Assembly (NCBI RefSeq): GCF_004365875.1
Contig: NZ_SODF01000003.1
Span: forward strand, 1,101,763 to 1,165,762
Direction of reading: 5' to 3'
Source of the DNA: Kribbella kalugense
GTDB lineage: Bacteria > Actinomycetota > Actinomycetes > Propionibacteriales > Kribbellaceae
Length of the DNA stretch: 64,000 nt
The notes beneath the pieces were generated by a model that did no database searches, was not told the origin of the DNA, and saw only the letters and a program-made list of their open reading frames with translations. The position numbers and the translations under genes were made by a program. Of this stretch, positions 35,324-43,847 are shown piece after piece. Position 1 is the first letter of the stretch; every line of letters starts with the position of its first letter.

Positions 35324-35658
35324 CCCCAGTGCTGATAATCCTGACCGGACTGCCGTACTGCGGCAAAACGACGTTGGCTCGAGCTCTCGAACAAACTGGC
35401 GCAGCCGTTGTCGAGCTGGACCACATCAACCGCGAACGCGGATTCCGCATCGAAGACGGCGTACCGATGACAGAGTGGCCGGAAACGATCCGCCAGGCAG
35501 AAGCAAGGATCGAGGCGAGCGACCGGCACATCCTCTCCGACGAGGTCCTCCAGCGCGTTCGCCGCCGATTCCAGCCGCCGCCGGAGGACAGTGCGCTGAT
35601 CGTGGACGCGGTCTGGAGCACCCAGAAGCAGCTGGATGTCGTGACCGCAGCCCGCTGA
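35320..35658 (+). CDS. P-loop kinase-like AAA protein with internal deletion
   Basis: 112 residues starting at a TTG that overlaps the upstream stop. The Walker A is GLPYCGKTT (residues ~10-18), and the end (SDEVLQRVRRRFQPPPEDSALIVDA) matches the C-terminus of AAA_33-type small-molecule kinases. Those are usually 150-170 residues. The central part with the Walker B strand and lid is absent between EASD and RHILSDEV, so about 45 residues appear lost in frame. It is probably inactive as a kinase. It sits in a coupled run between the XPB partner and XPB. Confidence 0.7.
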   Translation: MTPVLIILTGLPYCGKTTLARALEQTGAAVVELDHINRERGFRIEDGVPMTEWPETIRQAEARIEASDRHILSDEVLQRVRRRFQPPPEDSALIVDAVWSTQKQLDVVTAAR

Positions 35659-35709
35659 ATTGACCGCTCAGGCACAATGGAAGGTCGGGGCGAGATTGAG
35701 GAGCAGCGG

Positions 35710-37350
35710 GTGACAGACGGTCCACTGATTGTGCAGTCGGACAAGACCCTCTTGTTGGAGACGGCGCATGCGGAGGCGAACGAGTGCCGGAAGGCTATTG
35801 CGCCGTTCAGTGAGTTGGAGCGGGCGCCGGAGCATGTGCATACCTATCGGTTGACGCCGTTGGGGTTGTGGAATGCTCGGGCCGCGGGGCATGACGCGGA
35901 GCAGGTGATCGACGTACTGCTGCGTTACAGCCGCTACCCGGTCCCGCACTCGCTCCTGGTCGACATCGCTGAGACGCTGGACCGGTATGGGCGGCTGCGG
36001 CTGGAGAAGCACCCGCAGCACGGACTGGTGCTGGTGACGACCGACCGGCCGGTGCTGGAAGAGGTACTGCGCAGCAACAAGATCAAGCCGATGATGGGCG
36101 CCCGCATCGACGACGACACCGTTCTGGTGCACCCGTCGGAGCGCGGTCACCTCAAGCAGACCCTGCTGAAGCTGGGCTGGCCTGCTGAGGACCTGGCCGG
36201 GTACGTCGACGGCGAGGCACACAAGATCGAACTGGTACGTGACGGCTGGGACCTGCGCCCGTACCAGCAGCAGGCAGCCGACTCGTTCTGGTACGGCGGC
36301 TCCGGCGTCGTCGTACTCCCCTGTGGAGCCGGCAAGACCATTGTTGGCGCAGCCGCGATGGCACAGGCGTCCGCGACCACGCTGATCCTGGTCACGAACA
36401 CGGTGTCCGCCCGGCAGTGGAAGGACGAGCTGCTCAAGCGGACCAGCCTGACCGAGGAAGAGATCGGCGAGTACTCCGGTGCGCGCAAGGAGATCCGGCC
36501 CGTCACGATCGCGACGTACCAGGTGATGACGACGCGCCGGAAGGGCGTCTACTCGCACCTGGAGCTGTTCGACGCGCGCGACTGGGGCCTGATCCTGTAC
36601 GACGAGGTGCACCTGCTGCCGGCCCCCATCTTCCGAATGACCGCCGACCTGCAGACCCGGCGCCGGCTCGGCCTGACCGCGACCCTGGTCCGCGAGGACG
36701 GTCGCGAGGGCGACGTGTTCTCGCTGATCGGCCCCAAGCGGTACGACGCTCCGTGGAAGGACATCGAGGCCCAGGGCTGGATCGCGCCGGCCGACTGCAT
36801 CGAGGTGCGGGTCGATCTCGAGCAGACCGAGCGGTTCGTGTACGCGACCGCCGAACCCGAGGACCGCTACCGGCTGGCCGCGTCCACACCGGCGAAGTCC
36901 CGGCTGGTACGACGGATTGCCGACCACCACGCCGGCGAGCCGCTGCTGGTGATCGGTCAGTACATCGACCAAGTGGACGAGCTCGGCGAACGGCTCGAGT
37001 GTCCGGTGATCAAGGGCGAGACGACGGTGAAGGAACGGCAGCGCCTGTTCCAGGCCTTCCGGACCGGTGAGATCAACCGGCTGGTGGTCTCGAAGGTCGC
37101 CAACTTCTCCATCGACCTCCCCGAGGCGTCGGTCGCCATCCAGGTCTCCGGCACCTTCGGCTCCCGCCAGGAAGAAGCCCAACGCCTAGGCCGAGTCCTC
37201 CGCCCCAAAGGCGACGGCCGAACCGCCCGCTTCTACTCCATAGTCGCCCGCGACACCATAGACGCCGAATTCGCCGCCCACCGCCAACGCTTCCTAGCCG
37301 AACAGGGCTACGCCTACACCATCGTCGACGCCGAAAACCTCTTCGCCTGA
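35710..37350 (+). CDS. xpb: XPB/Ssl2-type DNA repair helicase
   Basis: 546 residues from the GTG at 35710, with GAGGAG at good distance. The N-terminal ~190 residues include the damage-recognition domain. The helicase core has Walker A LPCGAGKT, Walker B DEVH, the XPB-specific RED loop (VREDGREGD) and motif VI QEEAQRLGRVLRP. It is a 3'-5' ATP-dependent helicase thought to act in nucleotide excision repair. The start MTDGPLIVQSDKTLLLE is typical for actinobacterial XPB. Transcription ends at a strong hairpin terminator at 37383. Confidence 0.95.
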   Translation: MTDGPLIVQSDKTLLLETAHAEANECRKAIAPFSELERAPEHVHTYRLTPLGLWNARAAGHDAEQVIDVLLRYSRYPVPHSLLVDIAETLDRYGRLRLEKHPQHGLVLVTTDRPVLEEVLRSNKIKPMMGARIDDDTVLVHPSERGHLKQTLLKLGWPAEDLAGYVDGEAHKIELVRDGWDLRPYQQQAADSFWYGGSGVVVLPCGAGKTIVGAAAMAQASATTLILVTNTVSARQWKDELLKRTSLTEEEIGEYSGARKEIRPVTIATYQVMTTRRKGVYSHLELFDARDWGLILYDEVHLLPAPIFRMTADLQTRRRLGLTATLVREDGREGDVFSLIGPKRYDAPWKDIEAQGWIAPADCIEVRVDLEQTERFVYATAEPEDRYRLAASTPAKSRLVRRIADHHAGEPLLVIGQYIDQVDELGERLECPVIKGETTVKERQRLFQAFRTGEINRLVVSKVANFSIDLPEASVAIQVSGTFGSRQEEAQRLGRVLRPKGDGRTARFYSIVARDTIDAEFAAHRQRFLAEQGYAYTIVDAENLFA

Positions 37351-37361
37351 CCTGAAGATCT

Positions 37362-37457
37362 GCAGGTCGACAGGAGGTGTCGGCTTGGTCGGCCGAGCGC
37401 CACGCTCGGCCGACCAAGCTTTTCGCCGCAGTGGAGGTATACGTACTGTCGAGCTGC
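37362..37457. repeat. 96-bp imperfect-palindromic repeat, copy 1
   Basis: The ends GCAGGTCGACAG (37362-37373) and CTGTCGAGCTGC (37446-37457) are inverted repeats with one mismatch. The first 21 and last 32 bases match copy 2 (38378-38473) almost perfectly. The 43-base centre is diverged, though its middle still aligns. In this copy the centre forms the XPB terminator hairpin. Confidence 0.85.
37383..37423 (+). terminator. Rho-independent terminator of XPB
   Basis: A perfect 17-bp stem (37383-37399 with 37403-37419) with a three-base loop CCA is followed by TTTT. It lies 33 bp after the XPB stop, inside repeat copy 1. On the opposite strand no T-run follows the hairpin. Confidence 0.9.
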
Positions 37458-37463
37458 CGGACT

Positions 37464-38324
37464 TCAGGCGACGAGCCGCTGAGCCAGGGCCGCGCGGACG
37501 GTAGCGATGACCCAGGCGGGGTCTCCAATGATCTGTTCGTAGGTGAACCGGAGAACCAGCCAGCCGGCCGTGTTCAGCTCGTCGTACCGGTAGCAGTCGG
37601 CCGCGAAATCCCGTCGCGAACCGTGGAACTCGAAGCCCTCGGCCTCCAGCGCCAACTTGGCAAGGCGATGGCCAAGATCTACTCGGGCACGGAACCCGTC
37701 ATGCGACACCAGTACCTGCGGTTCGAAGCCTTCGACGCCCGCGCTGATCAGGAGCGCCCGGAGGATCGACTCCAGGAAACTGCCGGCCAATGGCGTAGCA
37801 GCGGCCGCGACGCGGCGAGCGTTCGGGCAACCGGCGCCACGCATGGCAACCACCTCCGCAAGCAGCTCCTCGGGCAGCAAGCGTCGCGTGGCGAGAGCAG
37901 CGTCTGCGATGGCAAGCGCCTCGGCGAACGGAAGCATTCGAGAACAGTCGACGACAGTGCGGGACAGGGAAGTGATTCGATCCTGCCGCTCGAGCGAACT
38001 GACGTTGGCCCAATGCAACACAGCAGCTGGGCCTGGCCGTGGCCGCCGGTGCGGCGGAACGATCAGATGGGGCTTCTCGGGTGTGACCAGCAGAGGAAGG
38101 CCACAAGCCGCCGCCGCACTCACGTGCGAGAGGACACCGTCATAGGCCAATACCGCGACCGTTTCGGCCGGTAGGCCAGGTAATGCGTAGATCCCCAGTG
38201 CGATCCGCTGGATTTCACCGCGCGCGACGGCCTTCGCGACGGCATGCCGCGTGACCACAGCTGCCAGCTCGGCAGCGGTAGCCCAGCCGCCCCGGCGCGC
38301 CAGGATCTGATCGACCGATTCCAT
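37464..38324 (-). CDS. AbiEi-like N-terminal domain plus DUF559 (Vsr-like nuclease fold) protein
   Basis: 286 residues from the ATG at 38324; a GTG at 38372 would add 16 residues and no start has a good ribosome site. Residues ~1-90 match the winged-helix 'AbiEi antitoxin' domain (QILARRGGWATAAELAAVV, IQRIALGIYALPG). Residues ~190-285 are the DUF559 nuclease-like fold: ARVDLGH, then ALEAEGFEFHGSRRDFAADCYRYDEL, with acidic residues in PD-(D/E)xK spacing. Such genes are scattered and often mobile. It lies exactly between the two direct 96-bp repeats, as if inserted with them. Function unknown. Confidence 0.78.
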   Translation of the reverse strand: MESVDQILARRGGWATAAELAAVVTRHAVAKAVARGEIQRIALGIYALPGLPAETVAVLAYDGVLSHVSAAAACGLPLLVTPEKPHLIVPPHRRPRPGPAAVLHWANVSSLERQDRITSLSRTVVDCSRMLPFAEALAIADAALATRRLLPEELLAEVVAMRGAGCPNARRVAAAATPLAGSFLESILRALLISAGVEGFEPQVLVSHDGFRARVDLGHRLAKLALEAEGFEFHGSRRDFAADCYRYDELNTAGWLVLRFTYEQIIGDPAWVIATVRAALAQRLVA

Positions 38325-38377
38325 CCGGGGATGGTGCCTGAACTTGCCCGTCTGATGACTTTGTTCATCCACAGGCA

Positions 38378-38473
38378 GCAGCTCGACAGGAGGTGTCGCT
38401 CCACACCCCTCACCCCCACGCTCAGCCCACCCGCAACCAGCCCGCAGTGGGCGTATACGTACTGTCGAGCTGC
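38378..38473. repeat. 96-bp imperfect-palindromic repeat, copy 2
   Basis: Same length and orientation as copy 1. The terminal inverted repeats are perfect here: GCAGCTCGACAG (38378-38389) and CTGTCGAGCTGC (38462-38473). The centre does not form the terminator hairpin. It lies just upstream of the DUF559 gene and just downstream of the GntR gene. Confidence 0.85.
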
Positions 38474-38479
38474 AGAAAC

Positions 38480-39190
38480 CTATTCGCCTAGGCGGGTGTG
38501 GATGCCGTTGAAGTGGGATTTCATGGAGTGGGCGTAGGTGTCTGGGTTGGCGGACTCCAGGGCGTTCAGGAGGTCTCGGTGCCAGGCGGCGGCGTCTGCG
38601 GGGGTGTAGCGGGCGCCGGGGAGGCGGGCGTCTACCTGGGCGAAGGTTCGCCAGAAGACGGACAGTAGGTCGATGACGAGGGCGTTGCCGAGGGGCTCGT
38701 AGAGGGCTTGGTGGAAGGCCCAGTCCTCGTCGGGGAAGTACTTGCCGTCGGCGGCCTTGGCTTCCATCCGTTCGACGATGGGCTCGAGGGTCTCGTAGCC
38801 GTACTGCTTGAAGTGGTCGACCACGTCGTCCGCCAGCCCGACCTCGATGGCCTGGCGGACCTCCAGGACGTTCTGCACGTCCCGGAGGTCGCCGGCCATC
38901 GACTGTGACATCCGGAAGGCGAGTCCGTCCTCCAGCGACTGCAGGTTGACCTCGCCGACGTACGTCCCGTACCCGTGCCGGATCTCGATGATCCCGACCG
39001 CCTGCAGCGCCTTCATCGCCTCCCGCAGCGGATGCCGGCCGACGCCGAGCTGCGCCATCAGGTCCTGCTCGTTGGGCAGCGGGTCACCCGCCTTCAACCC
39101 ACGTTCCAGGATGTACGACTTCATCGCATCCCGGATGAAAGACTGATTCCCCGCCGCACCACGTGCCCGGCTGAGCCCACCCGTCGTCAC
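38480..39190 (-). CDS. GntR/FadR-family regulator of the sialoside locus
   Basis: 236 residues, GTG start with GGGAGG upstream. The N-terminal winged helix is PNEQDLMAQLGVGRHPLREAMKALQAVGIIEIRHGYGTYV; the C-terminal all-helical FCD domain binds the effector, with metal-ligand histidines suggested in WAFHQALYE, WHRDLLNA and SMKSHFNGIH. It is the third gene of the sialidase-aldolase operon. It likely represses both sides of the divergent promoter at 41228 and is relieved by sialic acid or a metabolite of it, as with other GntR-type Nan regulators (inference). Confidence 0.88.
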   Translation of the reverse strand: MTTGGLSRARGAAGNQSFIRDAMKSYILERGLKAGDPLPNEQDLMAQLGVGRHPLREAMKALQAVGIIEIRHGYGTYVGEVNLQSLEDGLAFRMSQSMAGDLRDVQNVLEVRQAIEVGLADDVVDHFKQYGYETLEPIVERMEAKAADGKYFPDEDWAFHQALYEPLGNALVIDLLSVFWRTFAQVDARLPGARYTPADAAAWHRDLLNALESANPDTYAHSMKSHFNGIHTRLGE

Positions 39191-39217
39191 CGCCGGCCTC
39201 CCTTAGCTAGGAACTGG

Positions 39218-40171
39218 TCAGTGTAATCCGGCCCGGTCCAGTAGGGGCCGGACCGCGGCGATCTCCGTGTCGTTCAAAGGAATACAGGGGTACGCCGTCA
39301 CCGGGGAGTCGATCACGCCGAGCAGGTGCAGCCCGGCCTTGAACGCACCCAGTGCCGCCGAACTCGCGCCCATCCGGGACCGGTCCGCGACCTTGATGAT
39401 GTCGAACAGCCGGAACAGCCGGTCCTGCTCCGCACGCGCCGCCGCGGTGTCACCGGCCACGGCTGCGTTGAACAGCCGCACGTATCCGGCCGGGTCCACG
39501 TTCCCCAGACCAGGTACGACGCCGTCGACGCCGAACGCCAGCGCGGAGTCGACCGTCACCTCGGAGCCGGTCATGATCGCGAAGTCTTCCAAGCCGGCTT
39601 CACGCCGCGACAGCACCAGCTCCCGCAACGACGTCTCCTGGCCGGACGAATCCTTGACTCCGGCAATGACGCCCTGCTCACCGAGCGACAGCATCAACGA
39701 CGCCGGCAGCTTCGTACCGACCCGCGGCGGGATGTCGTACGCGTACAGCGCGGTGTCACCCGCCAGCGACTTCAACCGCACAAAGTGCCGCTCGATCTCG
39801 GCCTTGTGCGTAGCGGCGTAAAACGGAGCTGTGGCGACCAGTGCGTGCACACCCGCCTTCAGTGCGGCAGAAACGTGTGCAGCGACCCGACTGGTCGAGG
39901 TGTCGATCACACCGGCCAGCACCGGCACCCGCCCGGCCACCTCCGTGACAGTTGTCTCCAGCACGACCTGCCGCTGCTCGTCGGTCAGGAACGTGCCCTC
40001 ACCGGAGGTGCCGAGCACGAACACCCCGTTCACACCCCCGGCCAGCTGGTACTGGATCAGCCGGGCCAGCGATGCGGTGTCGACGTCGTACGACGGGGTG
40101 AGCGGAGTGACGAGCGGCGGTACGACGCCAGTCAAACGGGCGGATGCGGTCAAGGGGTCTCCCAACCTCAA
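39218..40171 (-). CDS. DapA/NanA-family aldolase, probable N-acetylneuraminate lyase
   Basis: 317 residues if started at the TTG at 40171 that overlaps the sialidase stop; a TTG at 40153 with GGGAG before it is an alternative. The TIM-barrel family motifs are GTSGEG (substrate-carboxylate loop), the catalytic tyrosine in YAYDIPPR and the Schiff-base lysine in AGVKDSSG. DapA relatives include dihydrodipicolinate synthase, keto-gluconate aldolases and NanA. The tight coupling to a sialidase makes cleavage of sialic acid to ManNAc and pyruvate the best guess. No nanE or nanK is in the window. Confidence 0.82.
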   Translation of the reverse strand: MRLGDPLTASARLTGVVPPLVTPLTPSYDVDTASLARLIQYQLAGGVNGVFVLGTSGEGTFLTDEQRQVVLETTVTEVAGRVPVLAGVIDTSTSRVAAHVSAALKAGVHALVATAPFYAATHKAEIERHFVRLKSLAGDTALYAYDIPPRVGTKLPASLMLSLGEQGVIAGVKDSSGQETSLRELVLSRREAGLEDFAIMTGSEVTVDSALAFGVDGVVPGLGNVDPAGYVRLFNAAVAGDTAAARAEQDRLFRLFDIIKVADRSRMGASSAALGAFKAGLHLLGVIDSPVTAYPCIPLNDTEIAAVRPLLDRAGLH

Positions 40172-41232
40172 AGGGCGAATGTGGCAAAGCGCAACGTCGC
40201 GAACGAGGACGTCTCACCGGCCTCGTAGAAGATGCCGACCGAACCGTCGGCCAGCAGCACCAGATCGGAGTAGCCGGCCATGGCCTCGTGCACGACCAGC
40301 GCCGACTTCCAAGACACACCTGAGTCCTCACTGACAAAGACGGTCAGCTCTCGGCGCGAAGACGGGTTCACCGGTGTCGACAGCAGCAGCCGTCCGTCCG
40401 GCAGGCACAGCACGCTGCCCTGGATACCGGGCGCGGTGATCTCGGGAATCCCGGCGTACGGCGCATCGAGCGTCTGACCGCTGTCGGACGACCAGGCGTG
40501 CACTCGGGCTGGTCCGGTGCCCTGGTGGTTGCGGGCGTTGAAGTAGAGCCGCCCGTCGGGCAACTCGGCCACAGTGGTCTCGTTGGCGTTGATCTCCGCG
40601 CCGTCGTTGCGATCGACGAAGCCGACCGACCAGGTGACACCACCGTCGTCACTGACGATGCAATGCCCGCCGTTCAACCGGACCAGGTCGTCAACGGGCT
40701 CCGACGGCACATACGAGTGGTTCGCCGGTACGACGAGACGCCCCGAGCGCAGCGTGATCCCGTGGCATGGCCCGGTCGCGTACCAGCCCCAGTCCTTCGG
40801 CTTCACCTGCGACGTGATCTCGACCGTCGGACTCCAGGTCGCGCCGTCGTCGGACGACCGCTGCACGAACACCCGCCGGCCGGACTCAGGATCGGTACCG
40901 CGGGCCAGCGACATCTCCACCGCGTCCGCACCGTTCTCCACCGTGACCAGCACGAAGTCCCCGCTCACCGGGTCGAACAGCGGCACCGGGTTCCCACAGG
41001 TCTTTCCGGCCTGAGCCGACACCACCTGCAGTGGCAGCCAGGTCTGTCCGCCGTCCAGCGAGCGCCGCAGGACGATCTCGATCTCCCCCGCGTCACCGGA
41101 CCCGTGCAGCCGTCCCTCACAGAACGCCAGCACCAGCGAACCCTGCGCCAGGACGGACGGGATCCGGAACGTGTGATAGCCGCTCCCAGCAGGGTCGAAG
41201 ACGATTTCCGCCACGCCGACTCTTGAAGACAT
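40168..41232 (-). CDS. Exo-alpha-sialidase (neuraminidase), cytoplasmic
   Basis: 354 residues forming a six-bladed propeller. The FRIP arginine motif is YHTFRIPSV (residues ~19-27). Asp boxes recur at SLDGGQTW, SSDDGATW, SDDGGVTW and SEDSGVSW. Catalytic candidates are the glutamate in NANETTV and the tyrosine in AGYSDLVLL. There is no signal peptide or membrane anchor, unlike most bacterial sialidases, so it probably works inside the cell on imported sialosides. It is the first gene of the operon, divergent from the ABC importer. Confidence 0.87.
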   Translation of the reverse strand: MSSRVGVAEIVFDPAGSGYHTFRIPSVLAQGSLVLAFCEGRLHGSGDAGEIEIVLRRSLDGGQTWLPLQVVSAQAGKTCGNPVPLFDPVSGDFVLVTVENGADAVEMSLARGTDPESGRRVFVQRSSDDGATWSPTVEITSQVKPKDWGWYATGPCHGITLRSGRLVVPANHSYVPSEPVDDLVRLNGGHCIVSDDGGVTWSVGFVDRNDGAEINANETTVAELPDGRLYFNARNHQGTGPARVHAWSSDSGQTLDAPYAGIPEITAPGIQGSVLCLPDGRLLLSTPVNPSSRRELTVFVSEDSGVSWKSALVVHEAMAGYSDLVLLADGSVGIFYEAGETSSFATLRFATFAL

Positions 41233-41247
41233 AGGACGTACTATGTC
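41228..41247. promoter_or_regulatory. 20-bp palindromic operator, probable GntR site
   Basis: GACATAG (41228-41234) and CTATGTC (41241-41247) are exact inverted arms around six bases. The site overlaps the sialidase start codon and a TACTAT -10-like sequence (41239-41244) pointing to the importer. One bound repressor could shut both operons. Confidence 0.65.
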
Positions 41248-41279
41248 ATGGTGTGGCCCTCCGATGGAAGTGAGGCCTC

Positions 41280-42902
41280 ATGCCAGTCAGCAGAAGAAGA
41301 TTCCTCGGCGGTGGTCTGGCCGCCGCCGCTGTCGCGGTCACCGGTACGCCGCTGCTGGCGGGGTGCGCGTCGGACAAAAAGACCTCCGCCGCGGCCAACG
41401 CGGCGGTCAAGCTGCCGACGTACACCAGGTACGGCGGCGTCAAGCCGGACCTGCCCGGCACCGACGTGGTGCTGGACGGATTCCTGAAGTACCCGGCCAG
41501 CCCGGTGAAGGCGATTGCCGAGATTCCTGGTGACGGCAAGCCGATCACGTTCATGACGAACATCCCCGGGGCGATCCCGCCCGCGGTCGACAAGAACCAG
41601 TTCTGGCAGGAGCTGAACAAGCGGCTCGGGTCCGAGCTGCAGATCAGCATGGCGTCGAACGACGAGTACGACGACAAGTTCGCCACCCGGGTGGCCGGCG
41701 GCGACCTGCCCGACATCATGAACATCCCGCCGTCGACCCCGCAGATCCCCGGCCTGCTCAAGGCCAAGGCGACGGACCTGACCGAGCACCTGTCCGGTGA
41801 CGCGGTGAACAAGTACCCGTTCCTGGCCAACATCCCGACCATCTACTGGAAGGGCTGCGTCTTCAACGGCGCGATCTACGGCGTACCGGTGCCGCGCGGC
41901 ATGTCACGCACGTCGCTGCCGCTGTACCGGACCGACCTGCTCGCGGCCAAGGGCATCAAGAACCCGGCGCCGAAGAGCTTCGAGGAGTTCTTCGACATCT
42001 GCAAGGAGATGACCGCGGCGAAGGACAACCGCTGGTCGTGGACCCGGGTCCCGACGTCGTACATCCGGATGATGCTCGGCCTTCCGAACAACTGGAAGGA
42101 GGAGGGCGGCAAGTTCACCTCCGTGTACGAGGCGGACGGCAACGAGGACGCACTCGAGGCGTCGCGCAAGATGGTCGCCGCCGGGGTCATCAACCCGGAC
42201 ACGTTCAGTGCCAAGGCGGCCGCCCGCAAGCAGTGGTTCAACGGCGGCACCGCGGCGTTCGACTACGACAGCACGGTGGCCTGGAACCAGTACTACTCCG
42301 ACAACACCGCGGGCGATGCGTTCGGCGTCGACATGCTCGACGTACCGGGCTTCACCAGCGGCGCGGGCAAGGTGTGGATGGGCGCGGCGCTGAACAACGT
42401 CACCGCGTTCAACAAGTCCAGCAAGCACTCGGTCGAGACGCTGCTGAAGGTGGCCAACTGGATGGCGGCGCCGTTCGGCACCGAGGAGTACCTGTTCCGC
42501 AAGTACGGCGTAGTCGGCCGGCACTACAACCTGGTCGGAACCGACCCGGTGCCGACCAAGACCGGCATCGTCGAGACCGGCATCGGGCTGCAGTACATCG
42601 CGGACTCGGCGCTGGCGCTGTACTGGGCCGGCAAGCCCGACGTACCGCAGAAACAGCACGCGATCGAGTCGAAGATCGCGGACCGGATGGTGTACGACGC
42701 GTCGTACGGCCTGTACTCCGAGACGAGCTCGAAGAAGTGGGGTCAGCTGACCGGCGTCCTGACCGACCTCGAGAACCAGATCGTGCAGGGCAAGAAGCCG
42801 GTCTCGGACTGGGCGCCGGCGGTCAAGACCTTCCTGTCGTCGGGCGGCGAGAAGATCCGCGGCGAACTGCAGGACGCCTTCACCGCGGCGGGCGGGAAGT
42901 AG
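41280..42902 (+). CDS. ABC transporter solute-binding lipoprotein (oligosaccharide type)
   Basis: 540 residues, the large LipO/YtcQ class. A twin-arginine signal (SRRRFLGGG) leads into a lipobox LLAGC with the lipidated C29. The body is the two-lobed extracellular solute-binding fold, with DLPDIMNIPPS and an aromatic-rich C-terminal half. GGAAGTGAGG precedes the ATG. It is followed at once by two permeases, so this is the substrate capture protein of a CUT1-type importer. The divergent sialidase and aldolase suggest sialylated oligosaccharides or free sialic acid as ligand. Confidence 0.88.
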   Translation: MPVSRRRFLGGGLAAAAVAVTGTPLLAGCASDKKTSAAANAAVKLPTYTRYGGVKPDLPGTDVVLDGFLKYPASPVKAIAEIPGDGKPITFMTNIPGAIPPAVDKNQFWQELNKRLGSELQISMASNDEYDDKFATRVAGGDLPDIMNIPPSTPQIPGLLKAKATDLTEHLSGDAVNKYPFLANIPTIYWKGCVFNGAIYGVPVPRGMSRTSLPLYRTDLLAAKGIKNPAPKSFEEFFDICKEMTAAKDNRWSWTRVPTSYIRMMLGLPNNWKEEGGKFTSVYEADGNEDALEASRKMVAAGVINPDTFSAKAAARKQWFNGGTAAFDYDSTVAWNQYYSDNTAGDAFGVDMLDVPGFTSGAGKVWMGAALNNVTAFNKSSKHSVETLLKVANWMAAPFGTEEYLFRKYGVVGRHYNLVGTDPVPTKTGIVETGIGLQYIADSALALYWAGKPDVPQKQHAIESKIADRMVYDASYGLYSETSSKKWGQLTGVLTDLENQIVQGKKPVSDWAPAVKTFLSSGGEKIRGELQDAFTAAGGK

Positions 42903-43847
42903 ATGCTGCAACGATCCTCGAAGCATCCGCAGCAGCAGCTGAGCCTAGGCCGGCGGCTGCTGCGGGATCGGGTGCTGCTGCTGTTCGCGCTGCCTGGGGT
43001 CGGGCTGATCATCGCGTTCCACTACGTGCCGTTGCTCGGCAACGTGATCGCGTTCAAGGACTACCAGCCGTTCCTCGGGATCGGCGGCAGCGACTGGTCG
43101 GGCTGGGAGAACTTCAGCGTGATCTTCAACGGCGACCCGGCGTTCCTGCGGGCGTTGAAGAACACGCTGATCCTGACCTGCCTGCAGTCGGTCTTCGTGT
43201 TCCCGGCGCCGATCGTGCTGGCCCTGCTGCTGAACTCGCTGTTCTCGGAGCGGATCAAGCGGATCGCACAGAGCATCCTCTACCTGCCGCACTTCATGTC
43301 CTGGGTGATCGTCGTCGCGCTGTTCCAGCAGATGCTCGGCGGCAACGGGCTGCTGAACAACTACCTGCGGTCGCACGACCTGGCCACGATCAACATCGTC
43401 GGGAACTCGGAGCTGTTCCACGTCCTGCTGACCTCGCAGATCATCTGGAAGGACACCGGCTGGGCGACGATCCTGTTCCTGGCCGCGCTGTCCCAGATCG
43501 ACTCGCAGTTGTACGAAGCAGCGAGCGTGGACGGCGCCAACCGGATGAAACAGCTCTGGCACGTCACGCTGCCCGGACTGCGCGGGATCATCATCCTGCT
43601 CTTCATCCTGCGGCTCGGTGACTCGCTGACCGTCGGTTTCGAGCAGATCATCCTGCAGCAACAGGCGGTCGGCCGAGACGTCAGCGAAGTACTGGACACG
43701 TACGTCTACAACAACGGTGTGCTCGGTGGCGCCTGGGGTGTGGCGGCCGCGGTCGGCCTGGTGAAGGGCATCGTCGGCGTCATCCTCGTGCTGACCGCGA
43801 ACAAGGTCGCGCACATCTTCGGTGAGCAAGGGGTGTATCAAAAATGA
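42903..43847 (+). CDS. ABC transporter permease (LplB/MalF-like)
   Basis: 314 residues with six helices. The EAA loop that contacts the ATPase is EAASVDGANRMKQLWHVTLPGL near residue 205. The start codon follows the binding-protein stop without a gap. The N-terminal VLLLFALPGVGLIIAFHYVPLLGNVIAFKDYQPF is typical of LplB-type sugar permeases. It forms the channel with the next gene. Confidence 0.9.
   Translation: MLQRSSKHPQQQLSLGRRLLRDRVLLLFALPGVGLIIAFHYVPLLGNVIAFKDYQPFLGIGGSDWSGWENFSVIFNGDPAFLRALKNTLILTCLQSVFVFPAPIVLALLLNSLFSERIKRIAQSILYLPHFMSWVIVVALFQQMLGGNGLLNNYLRSHDLATINIVGNSELFHVLLTSQIIWKDTGWATILFLAALSQIDSQLYEAASVDGANRMKQLWHVTLPGLRGIIILLFILRLGDSLTVGFEQIILQQQAVGRDVSEVLDTYVYNNGVLGGAWGVAAAVGLVKGIVGVILVLTANKVAHIFGEQGVYQK

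Noticed and set aside
37362-38473. Integron-type attC sites framing a cassette
   Set aside because: The 96-bp repeats have inverted ends, but the required GTTRRRY/RYYYAAC core sites are absent and no integrase is in the window.
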